Source: Clostridiaceae bacterium (GTDB taxonomy: Bacteria > Bacillota > Clostridia > DSM-8532). Taken from it: a DNA stretch of 47,632 nucleotides. Both the position numbers and the translations under genes were made by a program. Positions 35,533-45,098 of this stretch are shown here, piece by piece. Within the stretch, counting starts at the first letter, position 1; every line of letters starts with the position of its first letter. Below the pieces are notes generated by a model. The model did no database searches and was not told the DNA's origin. It saw only the letters and a list, made by a program, of their open reading frames with translations. The DNA lies in contig JAAYMA010000016.1 of the NCBI GenBank assembly GCA_012521615.1, positions 1 through 47,632 on the forward strand, in the 5' to 3' direction.

Positions 35533-35550
35533 CTGTTAAAAAATTAACTT
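35533..35550 (+). promoter_or_regulatory. Candidate Rex operator upstream of pflB
   Basis: CTGTTAAAAAATTAACTT matches the Rex consensus TTGTTAANNNNTTAACAA at 11 of 14 specified positions, with the core TGTTAA-N4-TTAAC intact. Rex represses fermentative genes at high NAD+/NADH, and pfl genes are known Rex targets in clostridia. It lies about 160 bp before the start codon. Confidence 0.55.
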
Positions 35551-35595
35551 ATACCAAAGGTCTTGCGCATCTTTCACATATGGAATATAATTAAT

Positions 35596-35623
35596 TTGTA
35601 ATGTATACAATATACATTATACA
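35596..35623 (+). promoter_or_regulatory. pflB promoter overlapped by a perfect palindrome
   Basis: TTGTAA (35596-35601), a 16-nt spacer and TATACA (35618-35623) form a plausible promoter about 85 bp before pflB. TAATGTATA and TATACATTA (35599-35607 and 35611-35619), separated by CAA, are a perfect inverted repeat spanning from the -35 to the -10 box, as expected for a repressor site. The TGTATA/TATACA half-sites resemble GntR-family operators. Confidence 0.5.
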
Positions 35624-35707
35624 GTGCACAAATATATGGATTCAGATTTTAAATTCTTCCAATTTAAAATCATTACAATGTTATTTATAAAATATCAGGG
35701 GGTAAAA

Positions 35708-37927
35708 ATGAGAGATAAATTTATAAATGGTAAATGGAACACAGAAATCGATGTACGAGATTTCATACAAAAAAATTATACTCCTTATGACGGTGATGAA
35801 AGTTTTCTGACTTCTCCGACTGAGAAAACAGTTCAGTTATGGAACAAAGTCAAAAATCTGATGGAAGAAGAGCGGAAAAATGGCGGCGTTCTGGACATAG
35901 ACACCCGCACCATTTCCACTATCACTTCCCATAAACCCGGTTATATCGATAAGGAGCTTGAAGAAATAGTAGGACTTCAGACCGATGAACCGTTAAAAAG
36001 GGCAATAATGCCTTTTGGCGGTATCAGAATGGTAAGAAGTGCATTAAAAGCATATGACAGGGAGATGGATCCCGAAGTAGAGAATGTATTTAAGTACAGA
36101 AAAACTCACAACGATGGTGTATTTGATGCATATACCACAGAAATGAGAAAGGCAAGACATACAGGAATAATCACCGGACTTCCCGATGCCTATGGAAGAG
36201 GAAGAATAATTGGGGATTACAGAAGAGTTCCTCTTTACGGTGTTGATTTCCTGATTGAGAAAAAGAAAGAAGCTAAAGAAAATTATGTTTTCGATATTAT
36301 GGATTCAGCTGTTATAAGACAGCGGGAAGAGCTCAGTGAACAGATAAAGGCTCTTGAAGAATTGAAAGAAATGGCAGCAAGCTATGGCTTTGATATAGGA
36401 AGACCTGCTACTGACACAAAGGAAGCTATACAATGGCTGTATTTTGCCTACCTTGCTGCAGTAAAGGAACAAAACGGAGCAGCAATGAGCCTTGGCAGAG
36501 TTTCTACTTTCCTTGATATTTATGCAGAAAAGGATTTGGATTCCGGCAGATATACAGAAGAACAAATTCAGGAATTTGTAGATCACTTTGTTATGAAGCT
36601 CAGAATAGTGAGATTTTTAAGGACACCAGCATATGATGCACTGTTTTCAGGGGACCCGACCTGGATTACAGAAGCCCTTGCAGGAATAGGTCTTGACGGC
36701 AGACACATGGTTACAAAGATGTCCTTTAGATTTCTGCATACGCTCACCAATCTCGGACCGGCACCTGAACCTAATATGACAGTATTATGGTCTCCCAGAC
36801 TTCCTGAGAATTTCAAGAAATTCTGTGCAAGACTTTCTGTGGAAACTTCCTCAATTCAATATGAGAATGATGAACTTATGAGGGAAAAATTCGGAGATGA
36901 CTATGGAATTGCCTGCTGTGTATCGGCCATGAGAATTGGAAAACAGATGCAGTTCTTCGGAGCAAGGGCAAACCTTGCCAAAGCCCTTCTGTATGCAATA
37001 AATGGCGGAAAGGATGAAATATCCGGCGAACAGGTCGGGCCTATGTTGGCACCAATTACTTCCGATTACCTTGATTATGATGAGGTAATGGAAAGATTTG
37101 ATAAAACTCTGGACTGGCTTGCAAAATTATATATCAATACACTGAATATTATTCACTATATGCATGATAAATACTGCTATGAAAGAATTGAAATGGCTTT
37201 GCATGATGAGGAAATATTAAGGACAATGGCCTGTGGAATTGCAGGTCTTTCGGTAGTGGCAGATTCACTGTCAGCAATAAAATATGCGAAAGTCAAACCT
37301 GTAAGAAACGAAGATGGACTTATTGTAAACTACGAAGCAGAAGGCGATTTCCCCAAATTCGGTAATAACGATCCGAGAGTAGACGAAATAGCAACAGAAC
37401 TTGTAAGAAACTTTATGTCCAAATTAAGCAAGCATAAAACATACAGAAACAGCAAACCTACCATGTCCATACTGACCATAACCTCCAATGTTGTATACGG
37501 AAAGAAAACCGGAGACACCCCTGACGGAAGAAAGAAAGGTGAACCCTTTGCACCCGGCGCAAACCCGATGCACAAGAGAGACACCAAGGGATGCATTGCT
37601 TCCATGGCTTCAGTTGCAAAACTGCCTTATGACTGCAGTGAAGACGGAATATCCTATACATTTTCCATTGTCCCACATGCTTTGGGCAAAACAGAAAAAG
37701 AACAGACAGAAAACCTTGCCGGACTGCTGGATGGATATTTCAACGAAGGCGGTCACCATATAAACGTGAATGTATTGAACAAGGAAGTGCTTCTGGACGC
37801 CATGGATCACCCCGAAAAATATCCTCAGCTTACTATCAGAGTATCGGGATATGCTGTTAACTTCATTAAGCTTACAAGAGAACAGCAGTTGGATGTAATA
37901 AACAGAACATTCCACGAGAGATTCTAA
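35708..37927 (+). CDS. pflB: Pyruvate formate-lyase
   Basis: The start chosen is the ATG at 35708, after CAGGGGGT; it gives [10 protein letters not shown] and a 739-residue protein, normal for the family. It is a glycyl-radical enzyme converting pyruvate and CoA to formate and acetyl-CoA. The adjacent catalytic cysteines are Cys403-Cys404 in [12 protein letters not shown], and the radical-bearing glycine is Gly714 in RVSGYAV near the C-terminus. Activation needs the PflA encoded 34 bp downstream. The enzyme is destroyed by oxygen, consistent with a strict anaerobe. Its 480-bp upstream region holds the Rex-like and palindromic sites. Confidence 0.97.
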   Translation: MRDKFINGKWNTEIDVRDFIQKNYTPYDGDESFLTSPTEKTVQLWNKVKNLMEEERKNGGVLDIDTRTISTITSHKPGYIDKELEEIVGLQTDEPLKRAIMPFGGIRMVRSALKAYDREMDPEVENVFKYRKTHNDGVFDAYTTEMRKARHTGIITGLPDAYGRGRIIGDYRRVPLYGVDFLIEKKKEAKENYVFDIMDSAVIRQREELSEQIKALEELKEMAASYGFDIGRPATDTKEAIQWLYFAYLAAVKEQNGAAMSLGRVSTFLDIYAEKDLDSGRYTEEQIQEFVDHFVMKLRIVRFLRTPAYDALFSGDPTWITEALAGIGLDGRHMVTKMSFRFLHTLTNLGPAPEPNMTVLWSPRLPENFKKFCARLSVETSSIQYENDELMREKFGDDYGIACCVSAMRIGKQMQFFGARANLAKALLYAINGGKDEISGEQVGPMLAPITSDYLDYDEVMERFDKTLDWLAKLYINTLNIIHYMHDKYCYERIEMALHDEEILRTMACGIAGLSVVADSLSAIKYAKVKPVRNEDGLIVNYEAEGDFPKFGNNDPRVDEIATELVRNFMSKLSKHKTYRNSKPTMSILTITSNVVYGKKTGDTPDGRKKGEPFAPGANPMHKRDTKGCIASMASVAKLPYDCSEDGISYTFSIVPHALGKTEKEQTENLAGLLDGYFNEGGHHINVNVLNKEVLLDAMDHPEKYPQLTIRVSGYAVNFIKLTREQQLDVINRTFHERF

Positions 37928-37961
37928 TTAAATTACATGTATCAGAAAGGAGAGTGGCAAA

Positions 37962-38681
37962 ATGGAAGGTTATATACATTCAATTGAAACTTGTGGAACC
38001 CTTGACGGTCCGGGCATAAGATATGTGATTTTTTTCCAGGGATGTCCGCTGAGATGTAAATTTTGCCACAACCCTGACACATGGAAGGTTAACTGTGGAA
38101 AAAAATATACTACTTCAAATGTTGTTGAAGATATACTGAAATACAAAAACTTTATCAAAAGCGGCGGCGTAACCCTTTCAGGTGGCGAACCTCTTCTGCA
38201 GGCAGATTTTGCTGCCGAAATCTTAAGACTGTGTAAAAAACACAGAATTCACACGGCTGTTGATACATCAGGGGCAATTCCTTTAAATTCCTGCAAGCAT
38301 GCTGTTGACGAAGCTGACCTTATAATGCTGGACATCAAATCCATTGACACTTATAAATGCAGGAATCTGACCGGAAAAGGCAACGAAGACGCGTTAAAAC
38401 TCCTGGATTACCTTGAACATACAGGAAAAGAAGCTTGGATAAGGCATGTAGTTGTTCCTGGTATTACCGAAGATTATGACGATATAGAAGAAATGGCCAA
38501 ATACCTCTCCAAATATAAAGTCATCAGCCGTGTTGAGATTTTGCCTTTTCATAAAATGGGCGAATATAAATGGAAAGAGCTAAATTTGAAATACGAGCTG
38601 GAAGATACTTTGCCTCCTGAAAAAGAATCCATAGAAAAAATAAAAAATATAGTAAGAAAATATAATCTGGAAGTAGTTTAG
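37962..38681 (+). CDS. pflA: Pyruvate formate-lyase-activating enzyme
   Basis: The 239-residue radical SAM enzyme generates the glycyl radical on PflB. The CxxxCxxC cluster motif is Cys28, Cys32 and Cys35 in QGCPLRCKFCHNPDTW. The GGVTLSGGEPLLQ segment contributes to SAM binding, and HTAVDTSGAI and MLDIKSID follow in the barrel. Length is typical of the family. AAAGGAG precedes the ATG at good spacing, and the gene is co-transcribed with pflB. A strong terminator follows. Confidence 0.96.
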   Translation: MEGYIHSIETCGTLDGPGIRYVIFFQGCPLRCKFCHNPDTWKVNCGKKYTTSNVVEDILKYKNFIKSGGVTLSGGEPLLQADFAAEILRLCKKHRIHTAVDTSGAIPLNSCKHAVDEADLIMLDIKSIDTYKCRNLTGKGNEDALKLLDYLEHTGKEAWIRHVVVPGITEDYDDIEEMAKYLSKYKVISRVEILPFHKMGEYKWKELNLKYELEDTLPPEKESIEKIKNIVRKYNLEVV

Positions 38682-38684
38682 GAC

Positions 38685-38720
38685 AAACCGTCTAATCATG
38701 AGGATTAGACGGTTTATTTA
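38685..38720 (+). terminator. Terminator of the pflB-pflA operon
   Basis: AAACCGTCTAATC (38685-38697) and GATTAGACGGTTT (38703-38715) form a perfect 13-bp stem with a 5-nt loop, followed by ATTTATT. Confidence 0.9.
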
Positions 38721-38742
38721 TTCCGAATTTCTTTGTTAAAGC

Positions 38743-38783
38743 AAAAAATATCAAGGGCTGAAAGTTGTTAGTCCTTGATATTT
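38743..38783 (-). terminator. Terminator of tRNA-Thr
   Basis: AAATATCAAGG (38746-38756) and CCTTGATATTT (38773-38783) form an 11-bp stem, followed on the minus strand by a T-tract and GC. It starts 3 nt after the CCA end of the tRNA. Confidence 0.85.
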
Positions 38784-38785
38784 CC

Positions 38786-38861
38786 TGGAGCTGGTGATGC
38801 GACTCGAACGCACGACCTGCTGATTACGAATCAGCTGCACTACCGACTGTGCTACACCAGC
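38786..38861 (-). tRNA. tRNA-Thr (CGT)
   Basis: A 76-nt cloverleaf with acceptor GCTGGTG/CACCAGC, a D-arm with GCACAG paired to TGC (instead of the usual GCTCAG/GAGC), anticodon stem GCTGA/TCAGC around the loop TTCGTAA (anticodon CGT), T-arm GCGTTCGAGTCGC, discriminator T and an encoded CCA. It lies about 90 bp downstream of ftsZ on the same strand. Confidence 0.95.
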
Positions 38862-38950
38862 ATAATATATTAAAACGAATATAAGGCATGTAATCTTACA
38901 TGCCTTAATATTTTACAATCTCATGTTATATGTGTCAACAAGTTATGTAT

Positions 38951-40048
38951 TTATCTAAACCCTTTTCGTTTAAGGAATGTCGGTATTTCTGGCCCATCCA
39001 TGTCGTCATCTTCAAAGAAGAAAGGCTTCTTAACTGTATCCTGAGCTTTCTTATCTTCCATTGATAGCAGATGAGGAGGACGTTTGGGTTCGGCACCTTT
39101 CTCAAATCCTGTGGCAATAACAGTAATGACAAGTTCGTCGTTTAAGTTTTCGTCTATAACAGCACCAAATATAATGGTCGCATCCGGATCTGCCGCATTC
39201 TGAATAAGTTCTGCGGCCGTATTTACTTCCATCAATCCGAGGTCGGATCCGCCGGTAATATTCAGAAGCACGCCTTTTGCACCATCAATTGTAGTTTCCA
39301 GCAGCGGGCTTGAGATAGCCTGCTGAGCAGCTTCCTCGGCCTTATTCTCACCGCTTCCACGACCAATACCCATATGGGCAAGTCCTGTATCAAGCATGAT
39401 GGTCTTGACATCGGCGAAATCAAGATTTATCAGTCCGGGAACCGCTATCAGATCGGATATACCCTGAACGCCCTGACGCAATACATCATCAGCAAGCTCG
39501 AAAGCCTTAAGAAGCGGCATCTTTTTATCACCAATCTGTAAGAGCCTGTCATTTGGAATTGTAACTAAGGTATCAACCACTTCTTTTAAGTTTGCAATAC
39601 CTTTTTCAGCGTGCTGCATACGCTTTCTGCCTTCAAAAAGGAAAGGCTTTGTAACCACACCAACAGTTAAGATTCCCATTTCCTTGGCTATTTGTGCAAT
39701 GACAGGTGCGGCACCTGTACCTGTACCACCGCCCATGCCTGCAGTTATAAATACCATATCGGCATCTTTAATAGCCATGGCGATTTCATCCCGGCTTTCG
39801 TTTGCAGCCTTCTCGCCTATTTCTGGATTGGCTCCTGCACCAAGACCTCTTGTCAGTTTATCACCAATCTGTATTTTTGTATTAGCCTGTGAAAGGAATA
39901 ATGCTTGTTTATCAGTATTTACCGCAATAAAATCCACACCACGGAGACCTGCTGTGATCATTCTGTTTACTGCGTTGTTACCGCCACCGCCAACACCGAC
40001 AACCTTTATCCGGGCAAAATTTTCCATATCAATATCGAACTCCAACAC
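38951..40048 (-). CDS. ftsZ: Cell division GTPase FtsZ
   Basis: A 365-residue bacterial tubulin that forms the Z-ring. The start is GTG at 40048, with AAGGAGG 8 nt upstream. The protein shows the N-terminal [18 protein letters not shown], the GTP-binding tubulin signature [12 protein letters not shown], the T7-loop [18 protein letters not shown] and a C-terminal linker ending in the conserved peptide [10 protein letters not shown], which binds division partners. It is the last gene of the dcw cluster, 202 bp after sbp; a TATAAT at 40097-40102 suggests it may have an extra promoter. In many Clostridia spoIIGA-sigE-sigG follow ftsZ; here a tRNA and pflBA follow instead. Confidence 0.97.
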   Translation of the reverse strand: MLEFDIDMENFARIKVVGVGGGGNNAVNRMITAGLRGVDFIAVNTDKQALFLSQANTKIQIGDKLTRGLGAGANPEIGEKAANESRDEIAMAIKDADMVFITAGMGGGTGTGAAPVIAQIAKEMGILTVGVVTKPFLFEGRKRMQHAEKGIANLKEVVDTLVTIPNDRLLQIGDKKMPLLKAFELADDVLRQGVQGISDLIAVPGLINLDFADVKTIMLDTGLAHMGIGRGSGENKAEEAAQQAISSPLLETTIDGAKGVLLNITGGSDLGLMEVNTAAELIQNAADPDATIIFGAVIDENLNDELVITVIATGFEKGAEPKRPPHLLSMEDKKAQDTVKKPFFFEDDDMDGPEIPTFLKRKGFR

Positions 40049-40250
40049 TTTAGTATCCTCCTTACCAAGTTATCTTCAGTACGTGTAGAACACCACATTA
40101 TAGAAAAAATACTATCAATTATAATTATATTACAATCATATATAAAAGCAATATTTTCTTTGGGAAAACAGTAATAATACCCCAATATCTTGAGGATAAA
40201 ACAAGAAAATATCTAAACCTGGCAGTATATATAGTGGTCTTTATATATTC

Positions 40251-40589
40251 TCAGTTGTAATCTTTAATTTTAAGAGCCTTACGTCTGATATTGCCGAAAT
40301 TGACAAAGATGCGGTTACCGAAAGCAAATATAGCTGCCAGATGGATCTGTATACCCAGTTTATCCCCAACATACGCCAAAAACGCAGCCAGAATTGAGTT
40401 ACCAAAAAATCCAGTAAGAAATATCTTAATATTAAATTTTCCGTCAAGAGAGGCCGATAACCCTCCCAATACAGAGTCCAGCGCCGCTAAAATAGCAACT
40501 GCTGCATAATTGGAATATTCACGGGGTATGTGATAAGGAATAAATATTCCTATAATCAGCCCCACTATAAGTCCCAATAATGGTACCAT
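40251..40589 (-). CDS. sbp: Small basic protein (DUF1290/Sbp)
   Basis: A 112-residue membrane protein with three to four helices (LLGLIVGLIIGIFI, YAAVAILAALDSVLGGL, FFGNSILAAFLAYVGDKLG) and a basic tail (NIRRKALKIKDYN). The family occurs beside ftsQ/ftsZ in Firmicutes, but its role is not established. It starts 24 bp after ftsQ with GAGGAGG upstream, as part of the dcw transcript. Confidence 0.85.
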   Translation of the reverse strand: MVPLLGLIVGLIIGIFIPYHIPREYSNYAAVAILAALDSVLGGLSASLDGKFNIKIFLTGFFGNSILAAFLAYVGDKLGIQIHLAAIFAFGNRIFVNFGNIRRKALKIKDYN

Positions 40590-40613
40590 AAAGCTCCTCC
40601 TCTTTAAAGGTAT

Positions 40614-41408
40614 TTATTCTGGAATAAAACTCGGATTTTGTCCTTCTGCAAATACAATTCTTCCGGTCTCCTTTGAATTCAATTTCTTAAAAAATATTTC
40701 CTTGGTAAAATCTATTGTATACTGAAGCTTGTCCATTGGGTTGAAACGGACCATCACCCTGTTATCCAGCGATAAAATGGCATTGTTTTTATCGACCATA
40801 TCAACCCAATCCAAAACTTCAGACAATTTCAATTGTGAGTTTTTATCAGATTCATTTACAGCTTCCAAAATCTCAACAGCTATTCGGACCAGGTCAGTAT
40901 CTGTATCTTCAAGCTGGTTACCTATTGAATATTTTAAAAATTCAATCCCCCGTATTTCCTTGAGATCACCTTCAGGACACCTGTCTGTCACCTCAAGAAC
41001 AAAAGCTTCTTTGTCTACAATAAGAAAATTGTCCAGATACTTAATATATGCTTCAGGTTTTCTTTCCTGAACCTCTATTAAAACCCCGTCCGGAAATATC
41101 AGACTTACCCTGCTGTTTTTTATATACGGAAGCCTTTCAATGTTCTTTTCGTTGTCTGTAAGCCTCAGTTCAAATATGGATTCAACGTTCAGTCTGAGTT
41201 TTTTAAAACCGTTTTCACCCATTAATATGCCTGAGGCCTGAATTATTTCGTCCTGTGAATATTTAGTATTTCCTTTTACTTTAATAAAGGATATATTGAA
41301 CATCGGTGTGTATAATATCACCAATGAAACTGCCATCAACAGTATTAAAGTAAAAAGAAATACCCATCTTTTTTTTATCCGCCTGCTTTTAGATTTCATC
41401 TCCAGCAC
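40614..41408 (-). CDS. ftsQ: Cell division protein FtsQ/DivIB
   Basis: A 264-residue bitopic membrane protein. A basic cytoplasmic tail (KSKSRRIKKRW) precedes one transmembrane helix (VFLFTLILLMAVSLVILY). A POTRA domain follows (FNISFIKVKGNTKYSQDEIIQASGI), then the FtsQ beta domain with LPYIKNSRVSLIFPDGVLIEVQERKPEAYI. It helps to assemble the divisome at the septum. It lies 48 bp downstream of murA in the dcw cluster. Confidence 0.9.
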   Translation of the reverse strand: MLEMKSKSRRIKKRWVFLFTLILLMAVSLVILYTPMFNISFIKVKGNTKYSQDEIIQASGILMGENGFKKLRLNVESIFELRLTDNEKNIERLPYIKNSRVSLIFPDGVLIEVQERKPEAYIKYLDNFLIVDKEAFVLEVTDRCPEGDLKEIRGIEFLKYSIGNQLEDTDTDLVRIAVEILEAVNESDKNSQLKLSEVLDWVDMVDKNNAILSLDNRVMVRFNPMDKLQYTIDFTKEIFFKKLNSKETGRIVFAEGQNPSFIPE

Positions 41409-41456
41409 CGCTATCCAAACTGCTTATCAAGTTAATTTAATTATATCAGACTGCTT

Positions 41457-42722
41457 TTAACCTTCAACTCTTCTGATATTTGCTCCTACTTTTTGTAAAG
41501 CTTCCTCAATACGTTCATAACCTCTGTCTATATAATTGACACCTGAGATTTTTGTTTCACCCTCGGCCGATAATCCGGCAATTATCAGTGCTGCTCCTCC
41601 TCTTAAATCCCTTGCTTCAACTTCTGCACCTTTAAGTTTATCCACACCGCGTATAATTGCTGCTCTTCCCTGAACACTTATGTCTGCACCAAGTTTCAGA
41701 AGCTGTTCTGTATACCTGAACCTGTTTTCAAATACTGTCTCAACTACCACACTTGTACCTGAGCATTTGCTTAAAAGAGACACTATCTGAGGTTGCATAT
41801 CTGTGGGAAATCCCGGATAAGGGGAAGTTCTTATAAGATCAAGGGCCTTTAATTTCCCGGGAGTCTCTAAAGTAACAACTCCGCCCTGATAATTTTTCAC
41901 AATACATCCAATCCGCTTAAGACAATATATAATTGATCCTATATGGTCGTACTCAACACCTGTTATAACCAGGTTTCCGCCTGTAGCTGCAGCTGCTGCA
42001 AGATAAGTTCCCGCAACTATTCTGTCAGGTATAATTCTGTGTACAACCTCGCATTTTATGTCTTTCATCCCCTTGATCTTAATAACGCCTGTGCCTGCAC
42101 CGGAGACCTTTACACCCATTTTCTTCATAAATTCCTGCAAATCCTCTATTTCAGGTTCTTTTGCAGCATTCCGGATAATAGTCTCTCCTTCTGCAAATGT
42201 TGCAGCCAGCATAATATTCTCGGTTGCACCAACACTGGGGTAATCAAGCAGAATTTCACAGCCCTGAAGTTTTGAAGCAGTCACTTTAAGCATTCCCTGA
42301 TTGATGCCGTCCACCACGGCTCCCATTTGCTCCAAAGCCTTTATATGCATATCAATTGGCCGCATCCCGATTTCACAGCCTCCGGGATAACTCACCAACA
42401 CTTCACCGCACCTGGCAAGAACAGCACCCAAAATAATTATCGAAGACCTCATTCGTTTGGCTAATAACTCCGGAATCTCTGAACTTGTCAAATTACTTGC
42501 ATCAATTTCAATCCGGTTTCCTTCCCATTTGTACTTACAACCTAAAGCAGTAAGTATTTCAAGCATAGTCAAGACATCGTCCAATTCCGGGCAATTCTCA
42601 AGAATGCTGGTACCTTTGTTCAAGAGTGTGGCGGCAAGAACGGGTAACACTGCATTTTTAGCCCCTGGAATTTCTATAATGCCGCTAAGTCTTGAACCTC
42701 CGGCAATTATGAGATTGCTCAC
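41457..42722 (-). CDS. murA: UDP-N-acetylglucosamine 1-carboxyvinyltransferase MurA
   Basis: The start is probably the GTG at 42722 (VSNLIIAGGSRLSG), after GGGGGTG; an ATG seven codons upstream (42743) is possible. The enzyme of about 421 residues transfers enolpyruvate from PEP to UDP-GlcNAc, the first committed step of peptidoglycan synthesis. It has the IPGAKNAVLPVLAATLL motif with the catalytic Lys, the active-site Cys in YPGGCEIGMRPID (the fosfomycin target, here the sensitive form) and the C-terminal DLRGGAALIIAGLSAEG. It lies between murG and ftsQ in the dcw cluster. Confidence 0.94.
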   Translation of the reverse strand: MSNLIIAGGSRLSGIIEIPGAKNAVLPVLAATLLNKGTSILENCPELDDVLTMLEILTALGCKYKWEGNRIEIDASNLTSSEIPELLAKRMRSSIIILGAVLARCGEVLVSYPGGCEIGMRPIDMHIKALEQMGAVVDGINQGMLKVTASKLQGCEILLDYPSVGATENIMLAATFAEGETIIRNAAKEPEIEDLQEFMKKMGVKVSGAGTGVIKIKGMKDIKCEVVHRIIPDRIVAGTYLAAAAATGGNLVITGVEYDHIGSIIYCLKRIGCIVKNYQGGVVTLETPGKLKALDLIRTSPYPGFPTDMQPQIVSLLSKCSGTSVVVETVFENRFRYTEQLLKLGADISVQGRAAIIRGVDKLKGAEVEARDLRGGAALIIAGLSAEGETKISGVNYIDRGYERIEEALQKVGANIRRVEG

Positions 42723-42807
42723 GCAAAACACCCCCGGAAGCAAATATTGAACACACTTTATAATATGCTTCCGGTAAAATCATGTTACAAGCGGCTTGTC
42801 AGCTATG

Positions 42808-43914
42808 TTACAAGGACTTGCTCCTCATTATTTCCTTCAGCAAAGAATAGATCCGGGCCGCTGAATCCTTTATGCCTAATTTCTTTGCATTAATGTGCAT
42901 CTTGTGGCGCAGATCCTTGTCAGAAATAAGTTTATTAATCTGCCCATAAAGAATGTCAGGATTTAATTGATCTTCAAGGATAACTACTGCCGCTCCCCTT
43001 TGTTCCAGGGCACGGGCATTGTATTCCTGGTGATTCTCTGCCACATAGGGAGACGGTATGATTATGGAAGGAAGACCCAATGCTGAAATTTCACTTACAG
43101 TAATTGCTCCGCCCCGGCATACAACTACATCCGAGCTTGCAAGAACCTCGACCATATTGTAAATATACGGCTCAATTCTGATGGTGGGCGGAAGCTTAAC
43201 CTTAATTTTGTTCATCACTTCATCATAATGCTTCATGCCGGTGGATAAAATCAGATGATATGGCATGTCATTACAATGACTGTTTATCATATCGGCCACA
43301 CATTCATTAATTCTTTCTGCACCCAGACTTCCACCAAAAATTACTACCAGCGGCACATTATCAGGAATACTCAGTCTGCTTCTTGCAGTTTTCCTGTCCA
43401 GTTCAAAAACTTCTTTTCTTATTGGATTTCCGGTCAGAGTAATTTTAGCTTTTGCTTTAAATCTTTTTCTCGATTCTTCAAAACTTATGGCAACTGCGTC
43501 CACATACCTGGCCAAAATTTTGTTTGTCACACCGGGAAAAGCATTTTGTTCATGAATTATGGTGGGAATTTTTTTAAGGGCAGCAGAAAAAACAACCGGG
43601 CCACAGACATATCCCCCGGTTCCTATAACAGCATCAGGTTTGAATTCATTAATTATTTTCATTATTCTGCCGAAGCTTTTAAACAACTTAAACATAGTTT
43701 TAAAAGTATCAAACGATAATTTGCGTTTGAATCCCCTTACATCTATAAACTTTATATCATAACCTTCCCTTGGAACCAGTTTACTTTCAAGACCGTGCCT
43801 GGTTCCAACAAAAAGTATTTCGGCATCCGGCTCCTTAGCCTTTATTTCCTTTGCAATTGCTAAACCGGGGTATATATGTCCACCTGTTCCGCCGCCTGAA
43901 ATAATATATTTCAT
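42808..43914 (-). CDS. murG: Lipid II synthase MurG
   Basis: A 368-residue GT28 glycosyltransferase that adds GlcNAc from UDP-GlcNAc to lipid I on the inner membrane face, giving lipid II. The N-terminal G-loop GGGTGGHIYPGLAIAKEI, the second G-loop GGSLGAERIN and the UDP-binding segment VVCRGGAITVSEISALGLPSIIIPSPYVAENHQEYNA (split over residues 262-298) are present. It lies 23 bp downstream of the SEDS gene. Confidence 0.95.
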   Translation of the reverse strand: MKYIISGGGTGGHIYPGLAIAKEIKAKEPDAEILFVGTRHGLESKLVPREGYDIKFIDVRGFKRKLSFDTFKTMFKLFKSFGRIMKIINEFKPDAVIGTGGYVCGPVVFSAALKKIPTIIHEQNAFPGVTNKILARYVDAVAISFEESRKRFKAKAKITLTGNPIRKEVFELDRKTARSRLSIPDNVPLVVIFGGSLGAERINECVADMINSHCNDMPYHLILSTGMKHYDEVMNKIKVKLPPTIRIEPYIYNMVEVLASSDVVVCRGGAITVSEISALGLPSIIIPSPYVAENHQEYNARALEQRGAAVVILEDQLNPDILYGQINKLISDKDLRHKMHINAKKLGIKDSAARIYSLLKEIMRSKSL

Positions 43915-43937
43915 TGTTTAAAAACACCTGCTTTCAC

Positions 43938-45092
43938 TTATGAAAATTCTCGCCTGACATAAGTTCGGCTGCGAGCTACCGGCATTCTTGCCACATTTGT
44001 TGTAGCGCCTCTTGATATATTCAACAAAATCCCTATGGAGGTCAGCAGAAACACCATTGATGTACCTCCATAGCTAAAGAAAGGCAGTGGCATACCGGTA
44101 GCAGGAATGGTGGAAGTAACAACAGCTATATTGATAATTACCTCCAGGGCTACCAATGATGTAATACCGACTGCAATCAGACTTCCCATCATATCGGGTG
44201 CATTCATGGAAATTCTTAATCCTCTCCAGATAAATACCATGAACAGTACAATTACAGTCAAGGCTCCTATAAACCCCAATTCTTCTGCCAAGATAGAAAA
44301 TATAAAGTCATTGTGAGGTTCAGGAAGGTACAAATACTTTTGAAGGCTCTTACCCAGTCCCCTTCCAAAGACTGATCCTGATGCAATGGCATAGAGGGAA
44401 TTAATTACCTGATAGCCACTGTCCTGCGGATATTTGAACGGATCCATAAATGACAGTATACGCTGAACACGATACTCATCACTTATAATAAGGAACCATC
44501 CGCCTATTAAAGCAGGAACTGAAAGTATTGCAAAATGAAGAATTCTGGCACCTGCACAAAAAAGGATGATAATTGACACAAGAGTAATCAGAATTATTGC
44601 ACTCATATGAGGTTCAAGATATAAAAGTGCATCAGTTATTCCTACTACAAACAGGTATGGCAGAAGACCAGAAAAAAATCTGTCTAATTTATAACTGTTT
44701 TTGGACAGACTGAAGGATAAAAACAATATCATGGCTATTTTTGTGAACTCGGAGGGCTGAAAGGACATAGGTCCTAAATTAAACCATCTCCATGCTCCTT
44801 TTACGTTGCTTCCGATTCCGGGTATCCGGACCAGTATCAGAAGAATTGTGCTTACTATCAACAATATGGGAGAACTTAAAGCAATTCTTCTGTAGTCAAG
44901 CCTTGAAAAAATCATCATGCTGATAATTCCAATTGTTACCCAAAGTAATTGCCTTATAAGGTAATGGTATTTATTACCCATATAGTTCAGGGCATTATAT
45001 GAACTGGCACTGAAAACCATGATGGTTCCCAGGGCCAAAAGCAGCAGTACCGTAAAAAGAAGCCAAAAATCATACTCCCTTTTTTTTGCCAT
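43938..45092 (-). CDS. ftsW: SEDS-family peptidoglycan glycosyltransferase (FtsW/SpoVE)
   Basis: A 384-residue polytopic membrane protein with about ten helices. It has SEDS landmarks: FSASSYNALNYMGNKYHYLIRQ, the loop KGAWRWFNLGPMSFQPSEFTKIAM, and the C-terminal TGMPLPFFSYGGTSMVFLL. SEDS proteins polymerise lipid II together with a class B PBP. Position between mraY and murG fits both FtsW (vegetative division) and SpoVE (spore cortex) in Firmicutes, and sequence alone does not separate them. It starts 6 bp after mraY. Confidence 0.9.
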   Translation of the reverse strand: MAKKREYDFWLLFTVLLLLALGTIMVFSASSYNALNYMGNKYHYLIRQLLWVTIGIISMMIFSRLDYRRIALSSPILLIVSTILLILVRIPGIGSNVKGAWRWFNLGPMSFQPSEFTKIAMILFLSFSLSKNSYKLDRFFSGLLPYLFVVGITDALLYLEPHMSAIILITLVSIIILFCAGARILHFAILSVPALIGGWFLIISDEYRVQRILSFMDPFKYPQDSGYQVINSLYAIASGSVFGRGLGKSLQKYLYLPEPHNDFIFSILAEELGFIGALTVIVLFMVFIWRGLRISMNAPDMMGSLIAVGITSLVALEVIINIAVVTSTIPATGMPLPFFSYGGTSMVFLLTSIGILLNISRGATTNVARMPVARSRTYVRREFS

Positions 45093-45098
45093 TGTTAA

